DNA of 64,000 bases from Tetramitus jugosus (lineage: Eukaryota > Heterolobosea > Eutetramitea > Acrasida > Vahlkampfiidae): positions 372,001-436,000 of the forward strand of contig OW569348.1 of assembly GCA_937625935.1 (NCBI GenBank). Direction: 5' to 3'. Each line of letters starts with the position of its first letter. Position 1 is the first letter of the stretch. The position numbers and the translations under genes are program-made. This document shows, piece by piece, positions 28,501 through 38,042 of this stretch. The notes beneath the pieces are model-generated. The model was given only the letters and a program-made list of their open reading frames with translations, ran no database searches and was not told the DNA's origin.

Positions 28501-29377
28501 TAAAAAGAAGGACAAAGTGAATAGTACAGATGACGTGGCTACGACTCCTCAATCAGAGCAGCCAGGTAGTAGCAACACTGACTTGGTAGTAGTAAAAGAT
28601 GAACCACAACCTACGGATGATAGTGATGCACAAACAACCTCCAGCGCAACTGCTAATGAACCATTATATCGTGTTGAGAAATATCGAGCACCAAAAATGG
28701 AAGAAGAGGAAAAGGACGATAGACAATCAGAGACTTCTATCTTAGAAAAACTATTGCAGAGCGATAGTGTCAGCAGTGCTTTCAATCATGATGCTATCTT
28801 AAATAGTGCAGTTCCGGAGCATGCACTTGTAGAAAGAGAAGCTAGAATGATTGCAGCCCATGCTGCAGAGGAACTGAAGAAGAGTATGATGTCCGTCCAG
28901 TCTAGCAATAGTATCAATGTACCGACGTGGACAGGCAGGAGTGGATCTGCAGGAATGAGTGCACCCAAGCGATTTGGAACCAGTAATCGATTGCCGGTCA
29001 TTGCCTCGCAACCAAGCAGTAGTATTGCGTCCAGCAGTTCTGCTTCGAGTAGTGGGCTCGGGTCGTCGGTTGTACCAACATCTTCCTCTGCTCTATTGAA
29101 CCGTATCAGGAACAAGACAGCTGGAGATACAACATTAGATATTGGTGCCAAGAAGTCTGTGGAGAAGAAGGCAAACGAACGTGAACAGATGATGAGCGAT
29201 ATTGTGAAATTCTTGACAATGAACGGGAATGTAGTGGAGACAGGTGATATCACGAACCACTTTGGAGATCGTATTAAGGGCGAGAAGGTTATCTTGTTCA
29301 GAGAAATGTTGAAGACAGTGGCCACATTCAGCAAAGAAAGGAAGAATTGGACATTGAAGAATGAATTCAGGCAATAA
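25583..29377 (+). CDS. ERCC6: CSB/ERCC6 (Rad26)-type SNF2 ATPase, transcription-coupled repair
   Basis: 1264-residue SWI2/SNF2 ATPase that remodels DNA at stalled RNA polymerase II to start transcription-coupled nucleotide excision repair. Helicase motifs are intact: I [9 protein letters not shown] (469-477), II DEGH (572-575), III [8 protein letters not shown], then [13 protein letters not shown], and [21 protein letters not shown] for motifs V-VI. The CSB-specific [20 protein letters not shown] and [19 protein letters not shown] segments are present. N-terminal residues 1-400 are coiled-coil/basic then acidic (polyD). The C-terminal 65 residues ([20 protein letters not shown] to [14 protein letters not shown]) match the winged-helix region of CSB. 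It ends 33 bp from the convergent CLN3 gene. No intron seen. Confidence 0.93.
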   Translation: [1264 protein letters not shown]

Positions 29378-29410
29378 ATGTTGTGACAAATAATTTATAA
29401 TTGAAAAAAT

Positions 29411-31112
29411 TCAAATGTACCGATGCGATTGATGTTTGTGAATGTAACTTTGCAACCAAACACTCGTCAGACCACTTAGAGCAATTCCGATTGAATCAGC
29501 CACCGAAGCAACTCCAAGACTGAATTCTTTGTACTTTGGATCTACGTCGCATGAGATCCGATAGAAGGCCTAGAACATGGAAGGTGAGTAAGATTGGTCG
29601 AGAAGATAGACAATCACATAAAAGTGTAATCACATACATTCACGTAAGTAGAACCACCGAGTAAGCCCTCCCAAAATATAATAGCAAAGACAAACCAAAT
29701 TGCAGGAAGGATTCTGTAATGAGCATCTAAGAACAAGATGACAAAATTGATGACTTGCAACAAGGCAGGAACCCAGATTCTCTTGATTGGAAATACGCCT
29801 GTTTTTGTAAAGGTTGTTAAGGATTAGAAATCAACTGACTCCACATAACTGGCTCAACACACTATTAGTAAAGATACATACTCACTGAAGATCTACTAAT
29901 GAACACACCGATTTGGTACATGTTCGAATAATAGACATAGTTACTCTCTGTAATCAATCCTGTCTTGAATTTTAAGTTTGGTGCAACACTCTGATTGATC
30001 AAATATTCAGAGTAGTACACAAAGAATAGAGGAATCATGTACTTGAGCAGTGGCTACGAGACGTGAAACAAATTGGTCATTAACACATACTAAAAGTTCA
30101 ATAAAAACAGTCAACAACAACAACATACAACCAAATGCCACATTTTTTGTCCACAAGTCACAGGAGCATAATCATCCATCACCTTTGCTTCAGTCAACGA
30201 CTGAATATCATCCTCTGATCCTTCTTCCACACGTTCAGCAGTAGGTGTCATCACATTCATGGAAGGAGGAGAGATGGTTGTTTCTGTTTCCATTTCCAAT
30301 TGACCACCTCCATTTGATACCGTTGATGAATTGGGAGAGCTTGCACTTAACAACACTGCTTCCTCATCTTCATCTTCAACTCTAGTGGCAGAATGATTGT
30401 TTTTCCTATTGTTCTTGTTGTTCACATCTCTCACCAATCGTAGCGTTCCTTCTTCCAGAGCACTACTGTCTCTCTTTGCTCTTCTGTTGTTGTCTCTCTT
30501 GTTGCTCACACTTGTTCTATCATCTCTAGAGTCCTTGATGGCAGATAAGGGTGGCAAGCTACAGAATCCATTCTTTGCGTGTTCACCTGTCAATATCACA
30601 AACACGCTCAAAAAGATGAGCAGAGGCAGCGGAGTAACGAGCAACAGTGTTTGGAATGGTGTCAATCCAATCCACGAATGCAGCAGCAAGTAACTGAAAG
30701 CTCCAACAATACCAGCACCTCCCGTTCCACTGCTCCATGCTGATATCGTACTCGTTTCATAAAAGCTACTCATTGCCAAGAAGGTAACCTCTCCTATACC
30801 AGAGCTAATAGAGCCAAAGCACACACCAAGCATCTTGACCCAGACGACATCGAACCAAGCCACAATCTGAAAGCTAACACATGCGAACAAGACTACAACC
30901 AGCACTCTCACATTGTACGGGATGTAGTGAACGAAAAAAGGCGCCAAAATTTTCATGAGAAGAGCGGGAACAATGTTGCACAGGAGAACGACACCAGTGA
31001 AACCATGAACGAGATCTTCAGCTGCAGTCAGCATGAGAACATAGCAAAAGTTGTTCATGAGACCAATGATGAAGAAGGCTACATTGTTGCGCAGCGATGG
31101 TGACAAGAACAT
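29411..31112 (-). CDS. CLN3: Battenin/CLN3 lysosomal membrane protein, four exons
   Basis: Major-facilitator-like protein of lysosome or vacuole membranes; human CLN3 is needed for glycerophosphodiester clearance. Exons: 30129..31112, 29882..30053, 29638..29798, 29411..29569, giving 491 residues. Introns of 75, 83 and 68 bp all have GTATGT donors and AG acceptors. Phases close exactly, and the joined protein keeps CLN3 landmarks: [75 protein letters not shown] and [20 protein letters not shown]. About ten hydrophobic segments are visible. A Ser/Asn-rich cytosolic loop of about 130 residues follows the sixth. For the second intron, an alternative donor five bases earlier (GTGAGT) was rejected because it breaks the frame. 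Confidence 0.93.
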
Positions 31113-31337
31113 TGTACTCTTTTCGTTTCTGATTGAACAACCGAATATCTCCGATAAATGTGTTTTTTAAAAAAAAATCGTTTAATGAATACAAAAACAT
31201 GCACTTGGTACCTCTTTGACCTCTTTGACTTCGACGTTGCAGTTCTGTCCATGTATGGAAGGAATTACGCGTGTGCGCGTTCCTAAAAAGGGAATTTTTA
31301 ATTTGTGTGTCTGGAATTTAGGTTGAAAGGACATGAA

Positions 31338-31410
31338 CCTCTGATAGCTCAGATGGTAGAGCATGAGACTGTAGATCTTGTGGTCGCGTGTTCGAGTCAC
31401 GCTCGGAGGA
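31338..31410 (+). tRNA. tRNA-Tyr (GTA), intronless
   Basis: Complete 73-nt cloverleaf including the discriminator A. Acceptor stem CCTCTGA/TCGGAGG starts with C1-G72 as in eukaryotic tRNA-Tyr. D-stem is GCTC/GAGC, anticodon stem TGAGA/TCTTG with loop CTGTAGA (anticodon GTA), and T-stem GCGTG/CACGC with loop TTCGAGT. A box (TAGCTCAGATGG) and B box (TTCGAGTC region) are present. A T5 run at 31413..31417 is a Pol III terminator. No intron follows position 37, although most eukaryotic tRNA-Tyr genes have one. Confidence 0.93.
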
Positions 31411-31412
31411 TA

Positions 31413-31417
31413 TTTTT
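31413..31417 (+). terminator. Pol III terminator of tRNA-Tyr
   Basis: Run of five T residues starting two bases after the mature tRNA end. It lies only 9 bp before the 3' end of the gene on the other strand. Confidence 0.75.
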
Positions 31418-31425
31418 GTGCAGTG

Positions 31426-34212
31426 TTATTTTATCAGGTTGTATTCGGTTTTCTCTTGCTCATCGATGATTCTGAGTAGAGTTCTTCTCCCATTTGAGTC
31501 GTATAGGCTGCTCGACCACAACAAGTTCAATTCTCTTTCTTCTGTTTCGTGACCATCTCTGCAACGAACGAATTGGGACTCAATCCTCACCGTTTTCTCT
31601 GGTTCTCTAGTCTTGGTTGATATCTTCGTTGGAGAGAGTGGGGATGTGCTAGGATCCCGGCCACTGTTCACAATGTCTAGGTGTAGGGACAAGTTCGCAC
31701 GTTCTGCTCGAATCATTTGACGCAACTCTCTAATATAGACAGTGACATCCAATTCCAGACTCTTTCCTAAGCTTTGATAGGGTATGAATCTATTCTGCTC
31801 AGTGTCATCTCCAAGATCCTGATCATTAGTTTCTAAGAATTCATTCTTACGAAGAAATCTTTGAATACTATTGACTAGTTGTCTGCTCCAATACTCTAGT
31901 TGTCTTCTATGGGGTCCAGGGAGCTTGTCAAATCGATATTGAAGTAATCTGAAAAACTCTAGAGTGTTGACAAAGTCAGTGAAAACTGATAGTTGTATGA
32001 CTGAATCTCCTTCATCTTCAATTCGAAGCTGCACAACCTGGTTAATCGCATTCAGCTTGTTGAAGAAGTTATCCCAATCAAAGTTTGAGGACCAACTACC
32101 CAGCGTTCTACTTAATTGTTCAAAGTATGTAGGGACATTAAACGTATGTTGGAGGAATGATTTCGCATTTTCTCTATTGATGTCGTTTGTTCTTTTGGGG
32201 GAAGACTTTGACTCTAATGAAGGGGCTGGAACCTTAATAGTTGAATGAGTAGAGGGTTCATGAATTACCAGTCTCTCTTTTGTTTCATTCCCTGGTATCA
32301 ATACCTTCGTCTTCTCAGTTTTGTCATTCGAAGTGTTTTGAACAGGGAATTCTTCCTTCCCCCCATCTATTGGATGTTCGACATCGGGAAGAGAACCTCT
32401 GTTACTTAGTTTTTCTTCGACTGAATCCTGCTTGATGAAAGGTGTCAAGTTCGATTCTTTCGTTACTACATTAAGCGGGAAGTGGTGATTCTCCTTACTC
32501 TCGAATTTTTCTTCGACTACTTCACTCTTCGGTCGAATGGTGGCCTTAAACAGTTTATCAGGTTGAGAAAATACGAAATCGTCCTGGGAGAGCTCTAAAA
32601 GGGTAGGAATGTACGGTTGAGGTATGTAATTGTCAAGATCAAAGCTCGAATTGGAATCAAAACTTTCGTCGTTCACGCTCAGATCAACTTCCCTGTTTTC
32701 TGTGGTTGGGTGTTGTTCTGCGACTGTGTCAAGGAGGACAGAACGTCGCTCTCCCACTCCTTTCTCTTAGTGAGAAAAACTTTGTACTTCATCTCTAAAT
32801 CTTTTCCTTTTTTCTCTTCCACTTCCAACGCTCGCATAAGACTTTGAAACAGACACTCTTCAGAGCAAGTTTTAATTTGATTGATGAACTCTAAGTATTT
32901 TGCGAAACTTACTAGTAGTCTTTGGTTTCTAATGCCTGGATAAGTATCTGTCTTATTACAGAGAGAATAATTACTACTTACTCTGTTGTGACGTTGCTCC
33001 CTAAGTTTCTTTCAAAAAAATCGAAGACTTTTTCGGTTTGAAGTTGATACCAATCTCCTATCTGATTTGATGGAATGTCCTCAATTTGAATGAGATTCAT
33101 GTTTCCTAGTTCGTTTATGATTGATAGTCCCTTCTGTACTGTCAACCTTGGGTCAGTATCGACTTCTTCACTAAGATTTTTCGTAAGATGATTAAGGTTC
33201 TCTCTATTCATTCCCGACGTTCCTTGGTCTGAGTTCTTTGTCGTGATGACAAGCAAGGCTCTGCTGCATACAAACCAATAGTAGGAAACCAAAGAAAACT
33301 CTCCAGTAATAAATTTACTGAACAACTCAACCTCCCAATTAGAGCTCCTATATCGATTGATTCCGACCATCATATCTAACCATCCCAAATCTGCTACACT
33401 CTTGTATTCATACTTTGTTTGTAATATGGTGTACAAGATAAGGGATACTGAGTAGCTATCCGCGAAAAATTCTTCCTTTGTACTCTGAAAGAGTGCATAA
33501 CTATACTCATACAACTTTTTTCTATCTTGTTCGTCAAACAATTCCCAAGTTTCATATTCAATTCGAAGAAAGACAAATGAAGCATACCTTGTTCATGAGA
33601 GTCCTCATCCATCGAATGGACTTTGCAGGCCTTAACTTATTCAATCCTGAAGGTAAATGTTCAATCATTAGTTGATTCACTTCATTTGTCTGTTGCCTCT
33701 TTCCTGATGGAGAGACTAATTGGAGCACTGTAAACCATTTCGAGCAAACGTTGTTTGGTCGATCGAACCAACTTACTCTGAGTGTCACTGCCGTTCGGTG
33801 TAAATTGCATGAAGTTTTTCTCTCGATACGGTGATTTCTCGAAACCATCTTTCCATATCCACAATTCTTCTTGTTTAATCAATGGACCCCTCTGATTAAC
33901 ATGATCGGATTCTTTTGATCGAGTATCTCCCATCCTCTGATTACCAATTTCAGATTTGCTTAGTGGTAAACTGCTCTCGGGCTTGGCTCGAACAAATGAT
34001 CCCTTAGCAATTCCTTTGTCTGTTATCAGGAATTCTGAATATTGAGGAGAAGATAACACAAAATTACTTCTTTGAGTTGTTTCTTTCGACTTTTCTTGAA
34101 GACCTTTAATCTTTAGATACATGTCTTCAAATCTTTGATCAGTCTCGCTATATTCACTATTTCCTTCACTCACCCACTCATCCTGGTCATTTTGTTTCCT
34201 TAAACTGATCAT
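31426..34212 (-). CDS. Uncharacterised multi-exon gene; exon joins partly tentative
   Basis: Five coding blocks on the minus strand in three frames. Proposed exons: 33777..34212 (ATG at 34212, MISLRKQNDQ), 33588..33703, 32982..33484, 32823..32928, 31426..32763, which would give 832 residues. Introns 1 (GTAAGT...CAG, 33704..33776) and 3 (GTAAGT...TAG, 32929..32981, only 53 bp) look sound. For intron 2, GTATGC to TTTCAG (33485..33587) is chosen, but a shorter intron would keep the protein-like stretch YASFVFLRIEYETWELFDEQ. The last join (intron 32764..32822) is weak. Visible features: a Ser/charged N-terminus; a helical middle (SVADLGWLDMMVGINRYRSS, ELFSKFITGEFSLVSYYWFV); a coiled-coil-like block (EECLFQSLMRALEVEEKKGK); and a C-terminal helical domain (ELDVTVYIRELRQMIRAERA). 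No family recognised. Confidence 0.5.
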
Positions 34213-34325
34213 TCTACTCTTTGGTTTTCTCGCGAACAAATTGTGCTCCAGAACTGTAGTTAGTCGTCCGTCGTTTTAGAAGCTTTTTCCCGAACACATT
34301 CCATCCGGAGACATCAGAAAAAACC

Positions 34326-35615
34326 ATGACAACAACAACAATTGCACAACCACTACGAGTGGCACAAGCAAAGCACATTTGGCTGCGAGATGAAGTGAAA
34401 CCAAACGAACAACGTACTGCTCTAACTCCACATTGCATCCAACAGTTGATCCAAGCAGGTTTCCAAGTCACTGTCGAAAGAAGCAAAACCCGCATCTTTC
34501 CAGATGATCAATATGAGCAGATTGAAGGTGTTCAACTGGTGCCAAGCAACCATTGGATTGACCATGCACCAAACGCACAATCTCTGCCTCACACATTGGT
34601 GGTTGGACTCAAGGAACTTGCCACTAGGAAACAAGAGCCATATTTGCTGTTGAACAATGAAGAAGAAGACGACAACAACAACAACAACAAGATGTTTTCC
34701 ATTGCACAGAGACATGTATTGTTTGCTCACTGTTACAAGGGTCAGAGCAACTGGAGAGAGAATATTGATCGATTTGCGAGTGTCAATGGTGAGATTCTAG
34801 ATCTAGAGTTTCTCAATTGGGACAATGGTAGAAGAGTGGCTGCGTTTGGAGTAGCTGCCGGTTATGCTGGAATGGCTGTTGGTCTCATTGTCTGGGCACG
34901 TCAGCAATTGGCTCTCAAGAATGGAACAGCAATGAGCATTGAAAAGTTGCATCCGTACCTTCAAAAGGAAGATCTCATTTCAGAGATTCGATCGTTGCTT
35001 GATCAAGTGGGCAGAATACCAAAGGTGTTGGTTATTGGTGCATTGGGTAGATGTGGCAAGGGATCGATCGATCTGGCAGAGTCTGTCGGTGTGTCAGGTG
35101 ATGACAATCTGGTCAAGTGGGACATGGAGGAAACAAAGAGAGGTGGTCCATTCCCAGAGTTGCTCAATGTCGATATTTTGGTGAATGACATTTATTTGAT
35201 GGGCAAGATTGCTCCATTCCTAACCAAGCAAATGATTGACGAGGCACCGCAGAGAAGATTAACAGTGTTTGTGGATGTAAGTTGCGATGTCGGCAATCCA
35301 AATAATCCATTGAATCTGATTGATGATATCACAACATTTGACGTACCATCGAGAAGAATTGTAGAAGCGAATGAATCGACACAACCACTAGATGTGATTG
35401 CCATTGACCATTTGCCTTCCTTGACGCCCAAGGAGAGTTCTATTGACTTTTGTTCTCAGCTATTGGAACACATTTTGAACTTGAAGGATGTAGATTTTTC
35501 GCTGCCAGTGACAGAAAGCAGTGGTAGTGATCTGAACGAAGGAACTGAAGCTCAGAGAGTTTGGACCAGAGCAAGAGCGCTATATGTCAAAAAAGTGAAC
35601 GAAAGCAAGAACTAA
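34326..35615 (+). CDS. LYS1: Saccharopine dehydrogenase (NAD+, L-lysine-forming), LYS1 type
   Basis: 429-residue cytosolic or peroxisomal enzyme interconverting saccharopine with lysine plus 2-oxoglutarate (EC 1.5.1.7), the last step of the alpha-aminoadipate lysine route. It aligns throughout with fungal Lys1: IWLRDEVKPNEQRTALTP at the N-terminus, LFAHCYKGQSNW with the conserved His/Lys pair, NGRRVAAFGVAAGYAGMAVG, the nucleotide-binding VLVIGALGRCGKGS, VDVSCDVGNPNNP, and IDHLPSLTPKESSIDF near the end. It is a stand-alone LYS1-type protein, not the animal bifunctional AASS fusion. The length fits Lys1 once an acidic/Asn insert (about residues 110-122) is allowed for. The ATG follows an A-rich leader. 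Biosynthetic versus degradative direction cannot be decided from this gene alone. Confidence 0.92.
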   Translation: MTTTTIAQPLRVAQAKHIWLRDEVKPNEQRTALTPHCIQQLIQAGFQVTVERSKTRIFPDDQYEQIEGVQLVPSNHWIDHAPNAQSLPHTLVVGLKELATRKQEPYLLLNNEEEDDNNNNNKMFSIAQRHVLFAHCYKGQSNWRENIDRFASVNGEILDLEFLNWDNGRRVAAFGVAAGYAGMAVGLIVWARQQLALKNGTAMSIEKLHPYLQKEDLISEIRSLLDQVGRIPKVLVIGALGRCGKGSIDLAESVGVSGDDNLVKWDMEETKRGGPFPELLNVDILVNDIYLMGKIAPFLTKQMIDEAPQRRLTVFVDVSCDVGNPNNPLNLIDDITTFDVPSRRIVEANESTQPLDVIAIDHLPSLTPKESSIDFCSQLLEHILNLKDVDFSLPVTESSGSDLNEGTEAQRVWTRARALYVKKVNESKN

Positions 35616-35665
35616 TACATTGTCAAATGCACTCACCATACTGATTATTTATGCTTTAATTTAAA

Positions 35666-36973
35666 TTATTGGGCTTCTGTCTTTTGTTTTTTCGTTGGTG
35701 GTTCGTTGCTATTGGAATCTGCTGATTCTTCTTGTTTCCTTGTGAGTACCGAGGAATTGCCTTGGTCAGTAGTTTGCTTCGTAGAAGGTTCTGACTGTGG
35801 TCCATATTGTTTCAAAATGTCAATCATCTCTGCATGTACCTTACTCTGTGACACTCTTTTGAACACTGGATTGTTTGACGTTGGATGCTCATACATTTTT
35901 GATATAATGTATTTGGTGTTGATATCGAATCCGCAAAATCTCTCCACATAACTAATCAACTTTAGGGCACAATCTGCTCTGGGGAGTGGATCGGGTTGGA
36001 AGATGGAAGGATTCCACAGTGCACCACGTGCAGTCATCACCGCATCGCACTTGTACAAGTTTCGAATCGTTTCAAAATCGTCATACTTGAAGCAGTCTCC
36101 ATTCGCAATCAACGGTATATTCACCACACTCTTAATTTGTTCCAGGTAGTGCAAGTGAGCAGGATCTCTCGATCTCTGATCAATAAATCTCGCATGAACC
36201 GCAAGTGCAGTGACACCAGTCTGTTCAATCGACTTGACCAAATCAATCGTATCACTCATATTGTCCAACAATCGAATCTTGCAAGTCACTGGCTTATCCA
36301 TACTCTGCACCAATCCCTTGAGAATGGAACAAAGACGTTCTCTGTCTTTCAATAGAGCTGCACCCATTCCTCCACTCACAGAAAAGTGCTTGGGACAACC
36401 ACAGTTCACATCAATCACATCATAATCCAAATACATGTGCTTTGCTGTCTGAACTGCCAAATCAACAGTCGATGTTCCAATCTGAAGAACCAATGGCTTG
36501 GTTTCCAGTGTTGGACTCGTTTGAAACACTGGTTTTGGTCTCTGGAGTAGCTTTGCTAGTTTTTTGTTGGGTTGGAACTCTGAAGAGTTGTTGCTGACAT
36601 GAGATTGAAACTTTGCCTTTTCAATTTCTAGTTGTTTTCGAGCTCGATTCACTCGTTCCAAATCACTGCTGTCCACATATTCGACGCACTGTAGCTCAGG
36701 ATGGATCACACGGTGCGTGCGGACCAATTTTTTGTCGATTAGCTCTTCGCTGTAGACGACATCGGCGCCAAAGTCGTTGGCGACCATGTAGCGAAAGGGG
36801 AGTTGGTTGACGCGGACCATTGGCGCCAAAATTTTGGTATGGTGATACATGTCGGAGATTTGTTGCGGCGTCAATTTTTGTCGTACCATTGTTTCATTGT
36901 CCGCATGAATGAGCTCGTCTATGGTTGGATCGTCATTGTGCGCATTATTGTTGTCAGTCGTTGATGTTGTCAT
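35666..36973 (-). CDS. DUS2: tRNA-dihydrouridine synthase, DUS2 type
   Basis: 435-residue FMN-dependent enzyme that reduces uridine to dihydrouridine, by homology at D-loop position 20 of cytosolic tRNAs. The TIM-barrel landmarks are in order: KILAPMVRVNQLPFRYM, ADVVYSEELIDKK, LVLQIGTS, the catalytic-cysteine segment DVNCGCPKHFSVSGGMG, VTCKIRLL, ALAVHARFIDQRS, IPLIANGDCF and AVMTARGALWNP. The loop between VIHPE and LQIGTS is enlarged with a charged insert. The C-terminus is Ser/Gln-rich and ends in a basic PPTKKQKTE stretch that looks like a nuclear signal; the double-stranded-RNA-binding domain of animal DUS2 is not seen. The ATG at 36973 was chosen after an ACAAA leader; longer N-terminal extensions in frame look like promoter sequence. 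Confidence 0.9.
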   Translation of the reverse strand: MTTSTTDNNNAHNDDPTIDELIHADNETMVRQKLTPQQISDMYHHTKILAPMVRVNQLPFRYMVANDFGADVVYSEELIDKKLVRTHRVIHPELQCVEYVDSSDLERVNRARKQLEIEKAKFQSHVSNNSSEFQPNKKLAKLLQRPKPVFQTSPTLETKPLVLQIGTSTVDLAVQTAKHMYLDYDVIDVNCGCPKHFSVSGGMGAALLKDRERLCSILKGLVQSMDKPVTCKIRLLDNMSDTIDLVKSIEQTGVTALAVHARFIDQRSRDPAHLHYLEQIKSVVNIPLIANGDCFKYDDFETIRNLYKCDAVMTARGALWNPSIFQPDPLPRADCALKLISYVERFCGFDINTKYIISKMYEHPTSNNPVFKRVSQSKVHAEMIDILKQYGPQSEPSTKQTTDQGNSSVLTRKQEESADSNSNEPPTKKQKTEAQ

Positions 36974-37306
36974 TTTGTGTTTTGTTTGTTTGAGTGTTTG
37001 TGCAAGACAAGAAGCCAAATTGAATTCGCGAAACAATTTTGCACTTGCCGATTGAAGCTTCATTTCTGAGTTTCTTGCATCCGATAATGCTGAAGCACTA
37101 TTGATTCCCATAATGATTCGGACTTGATTGTATTCACCCCAGACACGGATACTTTCGTTCTTTGGGTAAGTGATAGTCGAAATAAGGAAAAAGGAGGATT
37201 CATCATACTCCTCGGAAATGCTGAGTGACTCTTGGAACAGGAATGCAACCCGAGAGCTCGACCAAAAAATTCCACACATTCTTATTCCCAAACAACAACA
37301 ACAAAC
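36974..37306. promoter_or_regulatory. Divergent promoter between DUS2 and the small low-complexity gene
   Basis: 333-bp head-to-head spacer. It ends in an AACAACAACAAAC leader before the plus-strand ATG. No clear TATA box, RNA gene or repeat was recognised. Confidence 0.4.
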
Positions 37307-37879
37307 ATGACTAACAACACAACAATGCAACAACAATCGTCCAGCAACAACAATACCAACAACAAAAAAGATGAACGAGTCAACAAAATACTTCATGACT
37401 TGGAGACACTCATCTATTTGGTCGATGACGAAACAGAAACGATGACGAATACCCAAAATGACAGCAACAATGCCAAGAACCCTGACGATGATATGTCATT
37501 GAACATTGTTGCTCCCACTCTCAATAGTAAGCGCCGATTTCACACGAGGCGAAGAAGTCAGAGCTTGTCACACTTTGGCGCCAACAACAATTCTGATAGT
37601 AGTTCAGACTTTGTTTCAAATGATAGTCAACAACAACAACAACAACAGCACGAAGAGTCACACAACAAGGTACAGAACAGCCAACTATCGTCTTCACCTT
37701 CTTCTACCATTAAGGAGCGAAAGGAGAATGCACTCAAGGCTGTGGTGAGTTCAAGAAAGAGACGATGGACAATTCAGGGAGGGACAGCAGCTGCTGTTGC
37801 CAGAAACAACCACGTGGACATTGAAAAGATTTTGGTCAAGCAGACAAACGGGAATGAAAGAGTGCTCGTGATCCGATGA
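37307..37879 (+). CDS. Small low-complexity basic protein, function unknown
   Basis: 190 residues. The N-terminus is Asn/Gln/Ser-rich, followed by a short helix (DERVNKILHDLETLIYLVDD), then a basic Ser-rich patch (RRFHTRRRSQSLS) that would suit phosphorylation by a basophilic kinase, a Ser/Gln linker with Q7, and a more ordered C-terminus (KERKENALKAVVSSRKRRWT to ERVLVIR). No signal peptide, membrane span or recognised domain. The ATG at 37307 follows a typical CAA-rich leader; upstream frame extension lacks an ATG. A regulatory, nuclear or cytoplasmic protein is possible. Confidence 0.6.
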   Translation: MTNNTTMQQQSSSNNNTNNKKDERVNKILHDLETLIYLVDDETETMTNTQNDSNNAKNPDDDMSLNIVAPTLNSKRRFHTRRRSQSLSHFGANNNSDSSSDFVSNDSQQQQQQQHEESHNKVQNSQLSSSPSSTIKERKENALKAVVSSRKRRWTIQGGTAAAVARNNHVDIEKILVKQTNGNERVLVIR

Positions 37880-38042
37880 CAATGGTCATTGAAGCATGAG
37901 CGAACAACAACTCACTTGTACATACGATCATCCATTTTGTAAATAGTAAACATAGCACACATTCCAAGACAGTGACACTGATAGTCTTATTATTTTTGCT
38001 TCGCCTTGCATCTGGAAAAATAGAAAACCAATTGATCAAAAG

